A stretch of 64,000 nt of DNA from Sulfuricella denitrificans (GTDB lineage: Bacteria; Pseudomonadota; Gammaproteobacteria; Burkholderiales; Sulfuricellaceae). The notes under the pieces are model-generated. The model was not told the DNA's origin. It ran no database searches and worked only from the letters and a program-made list of their open reading frames with translations. The first letter of the stretch is position 1; every line of letters begins with the position of its first letter. This document shows positions 26,084-35,798 of the stretch, one piece after another. The translations under genes were made by a program, and so were the position numbers. Location: assembly GCA_002632355.1 (NCBI GenBank), contig NSJJ01000002.1:209097-273096 (forward strand), given 5' to 3'.

Positions 26084-26205
26084 GCGTCTCTCCTGTTTTG
26101 ATTTACTGACAAATGTCGGTTTTTGCAGCTTAATCCCTATGCTACTCGAAGGGCCAAATACATTTAATCAAAATATTTGATGGAGAAGGATCAATATTCT
26201 TATCT

Positions 26206-26706
26206 TCAGCCCGGGATCACATTCGCCTGCCGGTCCGCCTCAAGAAAAGTGGATAACTCGTTCAGTGCCAGACGGTAAACATCCCGCTTGAATTCGATCA
26301 CCGACTCGAGCGGAATCCAGTAGTGATGCCAGCGCCAGGCATCGAATTCGGGATGACTGGTAGCACGCAGCCGCACATCGCAATCGCGCCCGACCAGACG
26401 CAACAGGTACCAGACCTGCTTCTGCCCGCGGTAGCTGCCGCGCCACTCGCGCCGCACCCAGTGCTGCGGCACATCGTAATGCAGCCAACCCTGGGTGCGT
26501 CCGAGAATGCGCACATGCTCCGGCATCAGGCCCACTTCCTCGTGCAGTTCGCGGTACATCGCCTGCTCCGGCGTCTCGCCGGACTTGATGCCCCCCTGCG
26601 GGAACTGCCAGGAATGTTCGCGGATGCGCTTGCCCCAAAACACCTCGTTCTTGGCATTGCAGAGCACGATGCCAACGTTTGGGCGGTAACCGTCCTGGTC
26701 AATCAT
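26206..26706 (-). CDS. rppH: RNA pyrophosphohydrolase
   Basis: Nudix hydrolase that removes pyrophosphate from the 5' end of triphosphorylated mRNA, starting 5'-dependent decay. The Nudix box [20 protein letters not shown] at residues 38-57 is complete. The N-terminus [17 protein letters not shown] and length (166 aa) match E. coli RppH (176 aa). Cytoplasmic. Confidence 0.95.
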   Translation of the reverse strand: MIDQDGYRPNVGIVLCNAKNEVFWGKRIREHSWQFPQGGIKSGETPEQAMYRELHEEVGLMPEHVRILGRTQGWLHYDVPQHWVRREWRGSYRGQKQVWYLLRLVGRDCDVRLRATSHPEFDAWRWHHYWIPLESVIEFKRDVYRLALNELSTFLEADRQANVIPG

Positions 26707-26793
26707 TTTTTACTTCGCTTTGGAATTCGTCAAATTACCGTGATTTTTTCACATTTCGCCTTGCATTGAAAGCTGCAGCATCTGCCGCGGGTT

Positions 26794-27582
26794 TCAGACC
26801 AGCAGGCGATTTTCGCTGTGAACATTGAGGCTGCGCAAAGCATCGACGAAATCGGGGAACTCCAGCCCATATTCCGCTTCCAGATTTCTGGCTCTTTCCC
26901 TGAGCTCCTGCCAGCGCGGATTGCCGGGGCTGCGCTTGAACCCGAAGACGATAATGTTGCTCATTCGTCCGGTCGGCATCGAGAGCACCAGGCCATTGAA
27001 GCTGGCTTCGATACGCCTGAAATACACGTCGAACAGCTTGTCGCTGCCCCACAGATTGACTACCAGCATGCCATCCGGCGTCAACGCTGCGGCACAATCG
27101 TCATAGAAACTCTGGCTCGCCAGCGCCTCGACAAGGTTCCGGTCGTCATAACCATCGACCATCAGCACATCGCAGCTGGCCGCGAGATTATGCACATGCT
27201 CTACGCCATCGCCGATGTCAATCTGCAAACGCTGATCCGCTTCGGGCACGAAGAAATGGCTATGCGCCGCAGCTACGACCTGCGGATTGATTTCCACCAC
27301 CCGAGTTTTGACTGCCGGCAATCGATGGTAAACGAACTTGGCTACCGAACCGCCGCCAAGCCCGATCATCAGTATATTCCCGGGTTTGGGGCGAAACAGG
27401 AGAAACCCCATCATGGAGCGCGTGTAGGCAAGCTCCAGCTCGTTCGGCGCCTTCACGCGCATGGCACTTTGCACGGTATCGCTACCCAGATGGAGAAAGC
27501 GCACGCCGTCGCGCTCGCTCACATCCACAACGCCCTGCTCGCCCACCGCCTTATGGGTGCGCCATTTACTGAAAAAACCCAT
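26794..27582 (-). CDS. Spermidine-synthase-like methyltransferase-fold protein
   Basis: 262-aa protein with the aminopropyltransferase/Rossmann core: NILMIGLGGGSVAKFVYHRLP (SAM-type nucleotide loop), VVEINPQV (acidic hinge), ALVDGYDD-like DVLMVDGYDD. It lacks the full N-terminal beta domain usual in SpeE (about 280-310 aa), so the substrate may differ; annotated only to the family level. Start ATG 27582. Divergent from proS. Confidence 0.82.
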   Translation of the reverse strand: MGFFSKWRTHKAVGEQGVVDVSERDGVRFLHLGSDTVQSAMRVKAPNELELAYTRSMMGFLLFRPKPGNILMIGLGGGSVAKFVYHRLPAVKTRVVEINPQVVAAAHSHFFVPEADQRLQIDIGDGVEHVHNLAASCDVLMVDGYDDRNLVEALASQSFYDDCAAALTPDGMLVVNLWGSDKLFDVYFRRIEASFNGLVLSMPTGRMSNIIVFGFKRSPGNPRWQELRERARNLEAEYGLEFPDFVDALRSLNVHSENRLLV

Positions 27583-27629
27583 GCTAAAATGATCAACTCT
27601 TTAATCTTTAGAACCGTCCGGATCATAAC

Positions 27630-29345
27630 ATGCGCGTCTCTCAATTTTTCCTCTCCACCCTCAAGGAAGCCCCGACCGAAGCCGAACTGGTCAGCCACAA
27701 GCTGATGTTGCGCGCCGGTCTGATCAAACGGTTGGGCAGCGGACTTTACAGCTGGATGCCGCTGGGCCTGAAAGTGCTGCGCAAGGTAGAAAACATTGTG
27801 CGCGAGGAAATGGACCGGAGCGGTGCCATCGAGCTGCTGATGCCAGCCGTCACCCCTGCCGAGCTGTGGCAGGAAACCGGACGCTGGGACGTGTTCGGGC
27901 CGCAGATGCTGAAAATCAGGGACCGTCACGAGCGCGACTTCTGCTTTGGACCCACCCACGAGGAAGTCATTACCGACATCGCGCGACGCGAGATCAAAAG
28001 TTATCGCCAGTTGCCGATCAATTTCTACCAGATCCAGACTAAGTTCCGCGACGAGATTCGCCCGCGCTTCGGCGTGATGCGTGCGCGCGAGTTCGTGATG
28101 AAGGATTCCTACTCCTTCCACGCCGACCGCGCTTCGCTGGAACAGACCTACGAAGTGATGTATCAGACCTACTCGCGCATCTTCACCCGCCTGGGGCTGA
28201 AATTCCGCGCCGTGGCAGCAGATACCGGCGCCATCGGCGGCTCCGGCTCGCATGAATTCCACGTACTGGCGGATTCGGGCGAGGATGCCATCGCTTTCTG
28301 CCCAACCTCCGATTACGCCGCCAACGTGGAGCTGGCCGAAGCGGTTTCCCCCGTTACGCCGCGACCAGCACCCGCCCAGACCATGCAAAAGGTTGCCACA
28401 CCGGGCAAGCACAGTATCGAGGACGTGTGTAATTTTCTCAAGGTGCCCGCCGACAAAACTGTTAAAACACTGCTGGTCGAAGGCCGCGACGGTGGCGTGG
28501 TAGCGCTGCTGCTGCGCGGCGACCATGAACTGAACGAGATTAAGGCTGGCAAGCTGATCCAGCTCGCCGATGAGGTGCGCTTTGCCGGCGATGCGCAAAT
28601 CCTTGCCGCCGCCGGTTGCAAGGCCGGCTCGCTCGGCCCGGTCGGGTTGAACATCCCCATTATTGCAGACCGTTCCGTGGCGAACATGGCCGATTTCGTC
28701 TGCGGTGCCAACGAGGACGGCTATCACCTGACAGGTGTGAATTTTGGCCGCGACCTGCCGGAACTGAAAGAAGTGGTGGATATCCGCAACGCCGTCGAAG
28801 GCGACCCCAGCCCGGACGGCAAGGGCGCGCTGGCGTTATGCCGAGGCATTGAAGTCGGGCATATTTTTCAGCTCGGCAACAAGTATTCCTCGGCCATGAA
28901 CGCCACCTTCCTCGACGAGTCCGGCAAGGATTGCGTCATGGAAATGGGTTGCTACGGCATCGGCGTGTCGCGCATCGTGGCCGCCGCCATCGAGCAGAAC
29001 AACGACGCGCGCGGCATTGTCTGGCCGCGCTCCATTGCGCCCTTCGAACTGGTCATCGTGCCCATCGGCATGGGCCGTAGCGAAGGGGTGAAGGAGACCG
29101 TGGAAAAGCTCTACGCCGACCTCAAAACAGCCGGTATCGAAGTGCTGCTGGACGACCGCGACGAGCGCCCCGGCGTGATGTTCGCCGACATGGAGCTGAT
29201 CGGCATCCCGCACCGCATCGTGGTCGGCGAACGCGGCCTCAAGGAAGGCAACCTCGAATATCAGGGCCGCCGCGATGAAAAAGCGCAGGCGATTGCTTTG
29301 AATTCCGTGCTGGAATTCGTACAATCGAAATTATGCGAAAACTGA
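27630..29345 (+). CDS. proS: Prolyl-tRNA synthetase
   Basis: Class II synthetase charging tRNA-Pro. Motif 1 region ([24 protein letters not shown]), motif 2 ([21 protein letters not shown]) and motif 3 ([17 protein letters not shown]) are present, each as part of the standard order, with an inserted YbaK-like editing domain at about residues 225-385 and a C-terminal anticodon-binding domain. Length 571 aa equals bacterial-type ProS. Overlaps the next gene by 13 nt. Confidence 0.97.
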   Translation: MRVSQFFLSTLKEAPTEAELVSHKLMLRAGLIKRLGSGLYSWMPLGLKVLRKVENIVREEMDRSGAIELLMPAVTPAELWQETGRWDVFGPQMLKIRDRHERDFCFGPTHEEVITDIARREIKSYRQLPINFYQIQTKFRDEIRPRFGVMRAREFVMKDSYSFHADRASLEQTYEVMYQTYSRIFTRLGLKFRAVAADTGAIGGSGSHEFHVLADSGEDAIAFCPTSDYAANVELAEAVSPVTPRPAPAQTMQKVATPGKHSIEDVCNFLKVPADKTVKTLLVEGRDGGVVALLLRGDHELNEIKAGKLIQLADEVRFAGDAQILAAAGCKAGSLGPVGLNIPIIADRSVANMADFVCGANEDGYHLTGVNFGRDLPELKEVVDIRNAVEGDPSPDGKGALALCRGIEVGHIFQLGNKYSSAMNATFLDESGKDCVMEMGCYGIGVSRIVAAAIEQNNDARGIVWPRSIAPFELVIVPIGMGRSEGVKETVEKLYADLKTAGIEVLLDDRDERPGVMFADMELIGIPHRIVVGERGLKEGNLEYQGRRDEKAQAIALNSVLEFVQSKLCEN

Positions 29346-29965
29346 TCGGGTTTCTGATCCTTCTGCTGGCTTCCCCGGTGGTACATGCCGGGGCGCAGAT
29401 TTACGAGCCGCTTTCTGCCAGCGTACGGGCCTCGCTGTACAAGGCCGTAAGCGACAGCGTGCCGCGGCACTCGTCGTTCTCTTCGCCGACAGAAGAACGA
29501 AACTGGCTGACCGAGATGTCACGCCGCATGGAAAAACGCATGCCGGATCAGTCCAGACGTCTCGACTTTCTCAAAAGCGTGCACTACGAGGCTTCACGGG
29601 CCGGGCTCGATCCACAACTGGTGCTGGGACTGATCCAGGTAGAAAGCGGCTTCAAGAAATATGCCGTCTCCAGCGCCGGGGCACGCGGCTATATGCAGGT
29701 GATGCCTTTCTGGGTCAAGCTGATCGGCAGCAAGGAAAACAACCTGTTCCATATCCGCACCAACCTGCGTTTCGGCTGCACCATCCTGCGCCATTATCTG
29801 GACATTGAAAAGGGCGACCTCTACCGCGCCCTGGGACGCTACAACGGCAGCCTGGGCCGCCCCGAGTATCCTACGCTGGTCGTCGGTGCCTGGCGCAATC
29901 ACTGGGCCTACAATACCCCGAACACCCGCTTTTCCAGCCAGGACGACAAACGCCCCGCTTCCTGA
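29333..29965 (+). CDS. SLT-domain lytic transglycosylase
   Basis: Cleaves peptidoglycan glycan strands with 1,6-anhydro-MurNAc formation. Signal peptide ([20 protein letters not shown]), then an SLT domain, residues about 85-190, with the catalytic Glu in [19 protein letters not shown] and the GYMQVMPFW and [10 protein letters not shown] motifs. 210 aa. Starts inside the proS end (13-nt overlap), so probably co-transcribed. Confidence 0.92.
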   Translation: MRKLIGFLILLLASPVVHAGAQIYEPLSASVRASLYKAVSDSVPRHSSFSSPTEERNWLTEMSRRMEKRMPDQSRRLDFLKSVHYEASRAGLDPQLVLGLIQVESGFKKYAVSSAGARGYMQVMPFWVKLIGSKENNLFHIRTNLRFGCTILRHYLDIEKGDLYRALGRYNGSLGRPEYPTLVVGAWRNHWAYNTPNTRFSSQDDKRPAS

Positions 29966-29988
29966 AGTCGACCGAAGGAGCCCGTACC

Positions 29989-30411
29989 ATGCAGAAATTT
30001 TATCTTGTCTGGGACGAAAGCCGCCACGCACTGGGAATCCCCTCTATCGACCGGGAGCATCGCGGGATGATGAATCTCGTCAATGAGCTGTCTGAGGCCG
30101 TGGCGCACGGCTGCAGCTATGCGCAGGCGCACCGGCAAATGGAGAAGATACTTGATTTCGCTGCAGACCATTTTGCACACGAAGAAGCCATGATGCGCCA
30201 GCATGGTTTTCCCGGACTGGAACAGCATGCGGCGGAGCATGAGAAACTGCTGCGCGAAGCCGCCATCCTTATGGAAATGTACGATCCTGCCCATGCCGAC
30301 CGTGCCGTGCTGGTCACGGCTTTTCTCACCGATTGTGCCGAGAGCCACATCCTGCACGAAGACCGTGCGATCAGTCAGTATTTAGAGGAGCGGGGAATCA
30401 GGGAAGAATGA
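29989..30411 (+). CDS. Bacteriohemerythrin
   Basis: Single-domain di-iron O2-binding protein, 140 aa. The ligand set is visible in order: IDREHRGM, HFAHEE, EQHAAEHEKL, and ESHILHEDR (HxxxE, HxxxH and HxxxxD patterns). The N-terminal VWDESRHALGIPSID matches bacteriohemerythrins. GGAG precedes the ATG. It could store or sense oxygen or NO. The 3' end overlaps the convergent efflux adaptor by 14 nt. Confidence 0.92.
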   Translation: MQKFYLVWDESRHALGIPSIDREHRGMMNLVNELSEAVAHGCSYAQAHRQMEKILDFAADHFAHEEAMMRQHGFPGLEQHAAEHEKLLREAAILMEMYDPAHADRAVLVTAFLTDCAESHILHEDRAISQYLEERGIREE

Positions 30412-31159
30412 GTGTCGCCGCAGCACCGGCGCGCAATTGTGTTTCTGCCGGTGCAAACATCACATCCAGAGGATAAAGCGGCTGGCCGGACTTGTCCCGG
30501 GTCGTCGGTTCCAGGCCCAGGGTTCTGACCTTGCCGCGAAAGTGCTGCTTGCCTACGCTCACTTCGATTTCCTGACCCACTTTCAGATTCACCAGTTGCG
30601 TCTCCTGCACCTGGGCCCGCGCCAGCATCTCGCCCGCCCGCGCCACCGCCAGCAGGATTTGCGGTTGCAGCGTCGCTGCCACCGCCTGACCCGGCTCAGC
30701 CTGACGTGCTACCACCACTGCATCAAACGGTGCGCGCAGTGTTGTGTCTTCGCGATTCTTCAGGTCCTGCCGCTGACGCGCCTGCGATTCCCTGAGCAGG
30801 GCCGCCGCCCTGGCCTTGCGCAATTGGGCCTGTTCCAGCTCCGAAACGGAGATGACGGTACGATCGTACAGTTCCTGGATGCGTTTCAGGTCGCGTTGCG
30901 CTTCGGCCAGATTTTCCTTGTTGCGCGCGACCATGGAAGCGGATTCATCCACCCGGCCGGCATAGAGGCGCTCATCCAGCCTGAGCAGGGCCTGCCCCTG
31001 CCGCACACGATCGCCCACGGCCACGTTCACCGCCTGCACCACGCCAGAGACCGGCGTGGAAAGTTCAACCCGTTGCGACCACTGCAATACTGCGGGCACT
31101 TCTGCTGCCTGAGCCGCGCCCGCGGCGAGCAAGATTCCGATCCAGAGCCATTTTTTCAT
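30398..31159 (-). CDS. Short HlyD-type efflux periplasmic adaptor
   Basis: 253-aa membrane-fusion protein: signal peptide (..GAAQA/AEVP), lipoyl halves (STPVSGVVQAVNVAVGDRV and RAPFDAVVVARQAEPGQAV), short helical hairpin, beta-barrel. Lacks the membrane-proximal domain of typical RND adaptors. Its start overlaps the tolC-type stop by 4 nt. No inner-membrane RND, MFS or ABC pump is encoded with it. Confidence 0.85.
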   Translation of the reverse strand: MKKWLWIGILLAAGAAQAAEVPAVLQWSQRVELSTPVSGVVQAVNVAVGDRVRQGQALLRLDERLYAGRVDESASMVARNKENLAEAQRDLKRIQELYDRTVISVSELEQAQLRKARAAALLRESQARQRQDLKNREDTTLRAPFDAVVVARQAEPGQAVAATLQPQILLAVARAGEMLARAQVQETQLVNLKVGQEIEVSVGKQHFRGKVRTLGLEPTTRDKSGQPLYPLDVMFAPAETQLRAGAAATLILP

Positions 31160-32436
31160 TGTATTTGTCCTTTGTTTCCCGCACCGCCATTTTCCACTGG
31201 CCGGCCCAGCAATGCTTCAAGCCTGGCATAGGCCAGGGCAAGCTGATATTCGGTTTTGCGTTCGCGCAGTTTCGCCGCCATGGTTGCCGCCATGGAATCG
31301 CCCAGGTTGGTTTTCAGCTCCACCTCGTACTGGCCGCGCGCACGTTCCAGCGCCAGATCGCGATAATCGCTATGCTTTTTCGCCGCCGTGCGCACTGTGT
31401 GCTGCAGCTCGCTGATTTCCAGCCAGTTCTCTAGCAGCACCTGCTCCAGATCCATCGCCAGTTTTTCGCTTTCTGCCTGCAGGCGCTGGAACTGGGCCTG
31501 TTCCAGCGCCATCCGCGCGTCCACCCTGCGGCCCGTGTAAAGTGGCCAGGTCAGCACTACGCCGGCTTTAACGCTATCTCTGGTAGAGGCTTCACGGCTG
31601 TAATCTGCCCCCTCCAGTTCGAGATCGAGCGCGGGGGACTTGTCTGCACGCACCGCCTCGATGCGCTGTGCTGCGCCCTCCAGTTGCGCCCGCATGGCGG
31701 CAAGGCGCGGATTATTTGCTCGCAGCACCGGCAGCAAGGCCTCGTATTCGGGTACTGGACGATCATTTTCGGCCAGCACGGGGTCAGCCAGATCAGCGCT
31801 CAACTGCCCTGAGCGATTCATCGCAGCAGCCAGTTGCGCACGGGAAATTCGCTGGCGCAACTGGCTGGCATTCCGTTTCAGCAGCCAGTCCTGATAGCCA
31901 TCCTCGATCTGGGCCAGATCGGCAGCGGCCATCTGCCCCACCTCGAGACGATGGCGGGCATTGTCCAGATTGACATAGGCGACCGCCATGAACTCGTTGT
32001 CAGCGGCGAACTGCAGGTCCGCCAGCAACACATCGAAAAATCGAGACATGATCTCTAGGCGCCGCCGTGAGCGGATGTCCAGTAGCGTTGCTTCGCGTGC
32101 CGCCAGCACGGATGCTGCAGCCTGCTCGGCCAGCGCGGTACGGCCGAAATCATAAAGGGATTTCCGGGCATTGAGACGCAGGGAGTTGTCGCTCACCGCG
32201 TCAGGCCCGAGGGTCGGTTTTGCACGGCGCAGACCGGCCTCGAGGTTAAGGTTCCAGTCACCGCGCGCACCGGCCAGGTCACGCTCGGCAAGCGCCATGG
32301 CATGGTCCGCCTCGGCAACGCGCAGATCGGGATGGGCTTCGGCCACGCTGGCCAGCGCCTGCTCAAGCGTCAGGGGCTGGCCCAGAACCGGTCCGCCAGC
32401 AAGCAACAACCCGAGCGCCAGCAGCGCATGCTTCAT
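31156..32436 (-). CDS. TolC-family outer-membrane factor
   Basis: Outer-membrane channel component, 426 aa. Signal peptide (..AGGPVLG), then two internal OEP repeats rich in coiled-coil helix (for example LDNARHRLEVGQMAAADLAQIED and LALERARGQYEVELKTNLGDSM segments). Overlaps by 4 nt both the upstream thioredoxin-fold gene and the downstream adaptor, so it belongs to a single operon. Confidence 0.9.
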   Translation of the reverse strand: MKHALLALGLLLAGGPVLGQPLTLEQALASVAEAHPDLRVAEADHAMALAERDLAGARGDWNLNLEAGLRRAKPTLGPDAVSDNSLRLNARKSLYDFGRTALAEQAAASVLAAREATLLDIRSRRRLEIMSRFFDVLLADLQFAADNEFMAVAYVNLDNARHRLEVGQMAAADLAQIEDGYQDWLLKRNASQLRQRISRAQLAAAMNRSGQLSADLADPVLAENDRPVPEYEALLPVLRANNPRLAAMRAQLEGAAQRIEAVRADKSPALDLELEGADYSREASTRDSVKAGVVLTWPLYTGRRVDARMALEQAQFQRLQAESEKLAMDLEQVLLENWLEISELQHTVRTAAKKHSDYRDLALERARGQYEVELKTNLGDSMAATMAAKLRERKTEYQLALAYARLEALLGRPVENGGAGNKGQIQ

Positions 32437-32948
32437 TTAACAACCTGCTGCTTGTACTTGGCAAAAGGCATGGTCTTGTAAGCCCCTTCCACCACGTAAC
32501 GCCCGAGTGCCATGAATTCCTTGCTGTCCTTGGCTGCACCGGTAAAACGGGTCAACACCTTGCCGGAAAGATCGACGAACATGAATACCGGTGTCGCGCG
32601 TACCCGGTGATCGAGCGCAAACTGCTTTTCAGTGGTCGCCTTGCCGGTAAAATCGACCAGCGCGTTGGCGCCTTCGCTGTCAACACTGAAAATCATGAAG
32701 TGCTGGCGATAATAATCCTGCACCTCGGACTGATTGAGGATGGTCTGCTTCATGCGATGGCAGAAAGGACAATCCTCCATCTCGAACATCAGCAGAATGC
32801 CCTGCTTGCCTTCCACTTTCGCCGCATCCAGTTCGGCCTTGAAATCGCCGAGATGCTGATTGAAGAAGTGCTGCTGCACATCGCGGCTTTCGGCCCACAC
32901 AGGCGCCACAAACAGGCAAAAAACCAGGCCCAGCAGGAATTTTCTCAT
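32433..32948 (-). CDS. Exported thioredoxin-fold protein (SoxW-like, CPFC)
   Basis: Periplasmic thiol-disulfide protein, 171 aa. Signal peptide ending ..APVWA, active site DCPFC (Cys60, Cys63), then VRATPVFMFVDLSGKVL containing the cis-Pro. It resembles SoxW/DsbD-gamma-like proteins found near sulfur-oxidation and efflux genes. GGAG precedes the ATG. In operon with yqhA, a TlpA-type gene, a TolC-type gene and an adaptor. Confidence 0.85.
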   Translation of the reverse strand: MRKFLLGLVFCLFVAPVWAESRDVQQHFFNQHLGDFKAELDAAKVEGKQGILLMFEMEDCPFCHRMKQTILNQSEVQDYYRQHFMIFSVDSEGANALVDFTGKATTEKQFALDHRVRATPVFMFVDLSGKVLTRFTGAAKDSKEFMALGRYVVEGAYKTMPFAKYKQQVVK

Positions 32949-32957
32949 GACACGCTC

Positions 32958-33425
32958 CTATTTCTTGGTGATATAGCTTTCCACGGCCTTGCGCGTAATG
33001 GCACCCACGTTATACGCCACCATCTTGCCCTGGGGATTGAACAGATACGTGGTCGGCAAACCCGAAAGTGCCCCCACCTGAGCAGCTGAAGCCTGGGTGC
33101 CGAGAATGACGGGATAGGAAACGAACATCTGATCGGCAAAATCCTTTACCTGCTGCCCACTACGGTAATCCATCGCCACTCCGAGCACCACCAGATCAGT
33201 GTCCTTGTGCTTGTCATGCAGGGCGATCAGGTCGGGAATTTCTTCAAGGCAAGGCGGGCACCAGGTGGCCCAGAAATTTACCAGCACCCATTTTCCTTTA
33301 TAGCCGGCCAAAGAATGCTGCCTGCCCTGGGTATCCTGAAATGTAAATCCGGCTGCTGCGGCCATGCCAGCCATCGCAAACAGCGCCCCACCCAGCCAGA
33401 GACGAAGTAGACCTTTACTTTTCAT
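32958..33425 (-). CDS. TlpA-type thiol:disulfide oxidoreductase
   Basis: Periplasmic thioredoxin-like protein, 155 aa from the ATG at 33425. Signal peptide (..GMAAAAG), active site WATWCPPC (Cys56, Cys59) and LSGLPTTYLF with the cis-Pro. Such proteins reduce apocytochrome or copper-site cysteines. It starts 8 codons inside the yqhA tail, so translation is probably coupled. Confidence 0.88.
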   Translation of the reverse strand: MKSKGLLRLWLGGALFAMAGMAAAAGFTFQDTQGRQHSLAGYKGKWVLVNFWATWCPPCLEEIPDLIALHDKHKDTDLVVLGVAMDYRSGQQVKDFADQMFVSYPVILGTQASAAQVGALSGLPTTYLFNPQGKMVAYNVGAITRKAVESYITKK

Positions 33426-33984
33426 GTGTGTCACCGCTCTCGTGTTTCTCACCGCCATGCGCATCGGCCGCGTGGGTCAGGTAAAGCGACAAGCCGATCA
33501 GCGCCAGACTGCCACCCAGATAGAGCAGGTCCAGCGTGGTTTTCATTTCCATCTTGAGCGCATTCTCGAAAAGGGTCACGATCAGGATCATCAGGATCAC
33601 CTTCGCCAACCTTGCCTTGAGGTCGTCCAGGCTTTCGATCACCAGGATTTTGCTCGAAGTCTTGCTGCCATGCGCTTCGTCGATATCGCTGATGAACAGT
33701 TCATACATGCCAAGGGAAAAAATCAGCATTACCGTGGCCAGCAGGTAGCCATCCACGACCTCGACGATGTGGGTAATGGTGTCATCGTGAAGCACCTTGC
33801 GGGCATCGACAGACAGGCTGGGGTCGGCGTAGTGGAAAATATGCGCGATCAGGTAATACACATCTACCGTGGCCATGTAAAAAATAGCAAAGCCCGCCGC
33901 CATACTCGCCACAACGGCGAACAGGACAACGTAACGGGTGCGCCACAAAGCGCCTTCAAAAATTTTTTCAATCAGATTCATCAT
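33415..33984 (-). CDS. YqhA/UPF0114-family membrane protein
   Basis: Inner-membrane protein, 189 aa, with four hydrophobic segments (VVLFAVVASMAAGFAIFYM, GYLLATVMLIFSLGMYELFI, VILMILIVTLFENAL, LLYLGGSLALIGLSLYL). The YqhA hallmark region ISDIDEAHGSK/LVIESLDDLKARLAKV is present. Function unknown. His-rich C-terminus. First gene of the five-gene minus-strand operon ending at 30398. Confidence 0.85.
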   Translation of the reverse strand: MMNLIEKIFEGALWRTRYVVLFAVVASMAAGFAIFYMATVDVYYLIAHIFHYADPSLSVDARKVLHDDTITHIVEVVDGYLLATVMLIFSLGMYELFISDIDEAHGSKTSSKILVIESLDDLKARLAKVILMILIVTLFENALKMEMKTTLDLLYLGGSLALIGLSLYLTHAADAHGGEKHESGDTHEK

Positions 33985-34187
33985 GTTATTGCCATACCCA
34001 AGCAGAAGGCCAGAAATATCGCGCCATTAAGCGCTGTTATGCATACGTCAAACTGAAAAGCGAGCGATTTCGCCCATAAACGCACCAATCCGGGCATTTT
34101 ACCTCGCTTAATGTTTTACAAACCGGGTAATTGTTTCTAGAATCAAGAATAGACATACAATCAGGCAGGACAGGAGTCGCATATTCC

Positions 34188-35798
34188 ATGACCATCAAAC
34201 TATCCACACCCGCGCCGGAACAGAATTTAACCGTAGAATCCCGCCCCAGGCAAGTTGCAGAATGGCTGACCGCGCTTCCCCTGACCAACCTGAGTGAATC
34301 CTCCCGCGCCGTTCTGGATGCGCTGAGCGCGCTTAACCGCAGCAAGGTAGCCGACGACACCCGGCTCAAGCTGCTTGAACTCTACCGTGACACCATCAGC
34401 AACCTGATGCCGGCGCTGGAAGCGCAATTCTCCGGACAGCCCCTGCCGCTACCGGAAAAATCCAGAATCATCGCCAGCCAGGCACGCCAGTTGCAAACAG
34501 AACTGGCCTATGGCTACAAAATCATTTTACTCGATCAGGCCAACCGGAAACTGAGCTTCGGCAGCAACAGGCAACTGCCGCTGGTAATCGAACGCGCGGT
34601 GAGCTGTCTGAGCAGGATGCTGGTGGTCTGCTACCAGACCTACGCGCCGACACCTGCTGGCGTCTGGGCGGAAATGCATGTCCTGTTCACCTACGCCGTG
34701 GAACAGGGAGTACAGGACGAGTCCGTTTCCAATCAGGGACGCCAGAGCAGTGTCAATCTGGCCTACAAGCAAGCCCTTTTGCTGGCACTGCTCGACCCCT
34801 ACCGGCTGATGCAGGGTGAAGTCAACAAGGTGCTGGAGTATCTCAACCAGTTCGGTGGACATGCCCATCTGCAACCACTGATGCAGACCAGCAACCCGTC
34901 CGGCTTCTTCCTCGTGCGCCTTGATAGCGACAAGCCGCCACGCGCGCTGGCACATGACACCACCGTCACGGATGCGCGCACCGATATCCTGCTGAACACC
35001 ATCGAACTGGCGCGGCTCTTGCATCAGCAGATCAGCCGGCTGGAATCAGGTGTGGATGCGAAAGCGTTGCTGTTGCCTTTCGCCTCGAAAGACTTCGGCT
35101 ACCCCAACCTGCTGAGACGCATGCTCAAGCACTGGGGTATCGCTCCCAAGCGCCTGTTCAACCGCATCCAGCACGATGCCAAAATGGAAATCTGTGCCGG
35201 CATCCGTTCAATCCATCATTTCCTCAGCGGAGATCTCAGTGGCGGCGTGGTCGGCAGCATGGAAGATACGATTGAGCACGAAACCACGGAAATCACCCTT
35301 GAACTGGCAAATTCGCCACTCGACAAAACCAGTCACCAGACTTACGTCTCAAAAAACTGGCTGATCATCAATGAAAGTGCTGGTGGTCTGGCGCTCTCCA
35401 AGGATCCGAAAACCGATGTTCAGGTACGCGTAGGAGAAATCATCGGGCTCAGACCCGAAGATAATGAGGCATGGAATATCGGCGTGGTCCGCTGGGTCAG
35501 CAGCGAGAACCCCAACCACCTGCAACTGGGCGCTCAAATGATCGCACCCACTGCCACGCCCGTCATGCTGCGTCCGCTGATCACCAGTACCGGCACGCCC
35601 TTCCAGCCGGCATTACTGCTCCCGGAAATCCCCGCACTGAAACAGCCCGCGACCCTGGTCTGCCTGCGAGGCGGTTTTTTGCCCCAGCGCGAATTTCTAG
35701 TGGACCAGAATGGGATTCCGCAAAACGTACGGGCCACGAAACTCCTGGAACAGACGGCCACTTTCGATCTGTTCGAATTCACCCCTGCTCAGGCTTAG
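34188..35798 (+). CDS. Large protein with C-terminal PilZ-like domain
   Basis: 536-aa cytoplasmic protein. The N-terminal 400 residues are alpha-helical and found in betaproteobacterial proteins without assigned function. Residues about 415-490 (NWLIINESAGGLALSK ... VRVGEIIGLRPEDN ... WNIGVVRWVS) resemble a PilZ c-di-GMP-binding domain with the (D/N)xSxxG motif, but the upstream RxxxR is not evident. Could be a c-di-GMP effector, matching two diguanylate cyclases in the window. The ATG at 34188 is chosen over a longer form starting at 34131. Confidence 0.65.
   Translation: MTIKLSTPAPEQNLTVESRPRQVAEWLTALPLTNLSESSRAVLDALSALNRSKVADDTRLKLLELYRDTISNLMPALEAQFSGQPLPLPEKSRIIASQARQLQTELAYGYKIILLDQANRKLSFGSNRQLPLVIERAVSCLSRMLVVCYQTYAPTPAGVWAEMHVLFTYAVEQGVQDESVSNQGRQSSVNLAYKQALLLALLDPYRLMQGEVNKVLEYLNQFGGHAHLQPLMQTSNPSGFFLVRLDSDKPPRALAHDTTVTDARTDILLNTIELARLLHQQISRLESGVDAKALLLPFASKDFGYPNLLRRMLKHWGIAPKRLFNRIQHDAKMEICAGIRSIHHFLSGDLSGGVVGSMEDTIEHETTEITLELANSPLDKTSHQTYVSKNWLIINESAGGLALSKDPKTDVQVRVGEIIGLRPEDNEAWNIGVVRWVSSENPNHLQLGAQMIAPTATPVMLRPLITSTGTPFQPALLLPEIPALKQPATLVCLRGGFLPQREFLVDQNGIPQNVRATKLLEQTATFDLFEFTPAQA

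Noticed and set aside
26177..26194. TTGAT-N8-ATCAA dyad between rppH and the CBS gene
   Set aside because: Resembles an FNR-type site but the spacer is 8 rather than 4 bases.
27519..28727. 402-aa reverse frame opposite proS
   Set aside because: Antisense to a conserved synthetase with all class II motifs.
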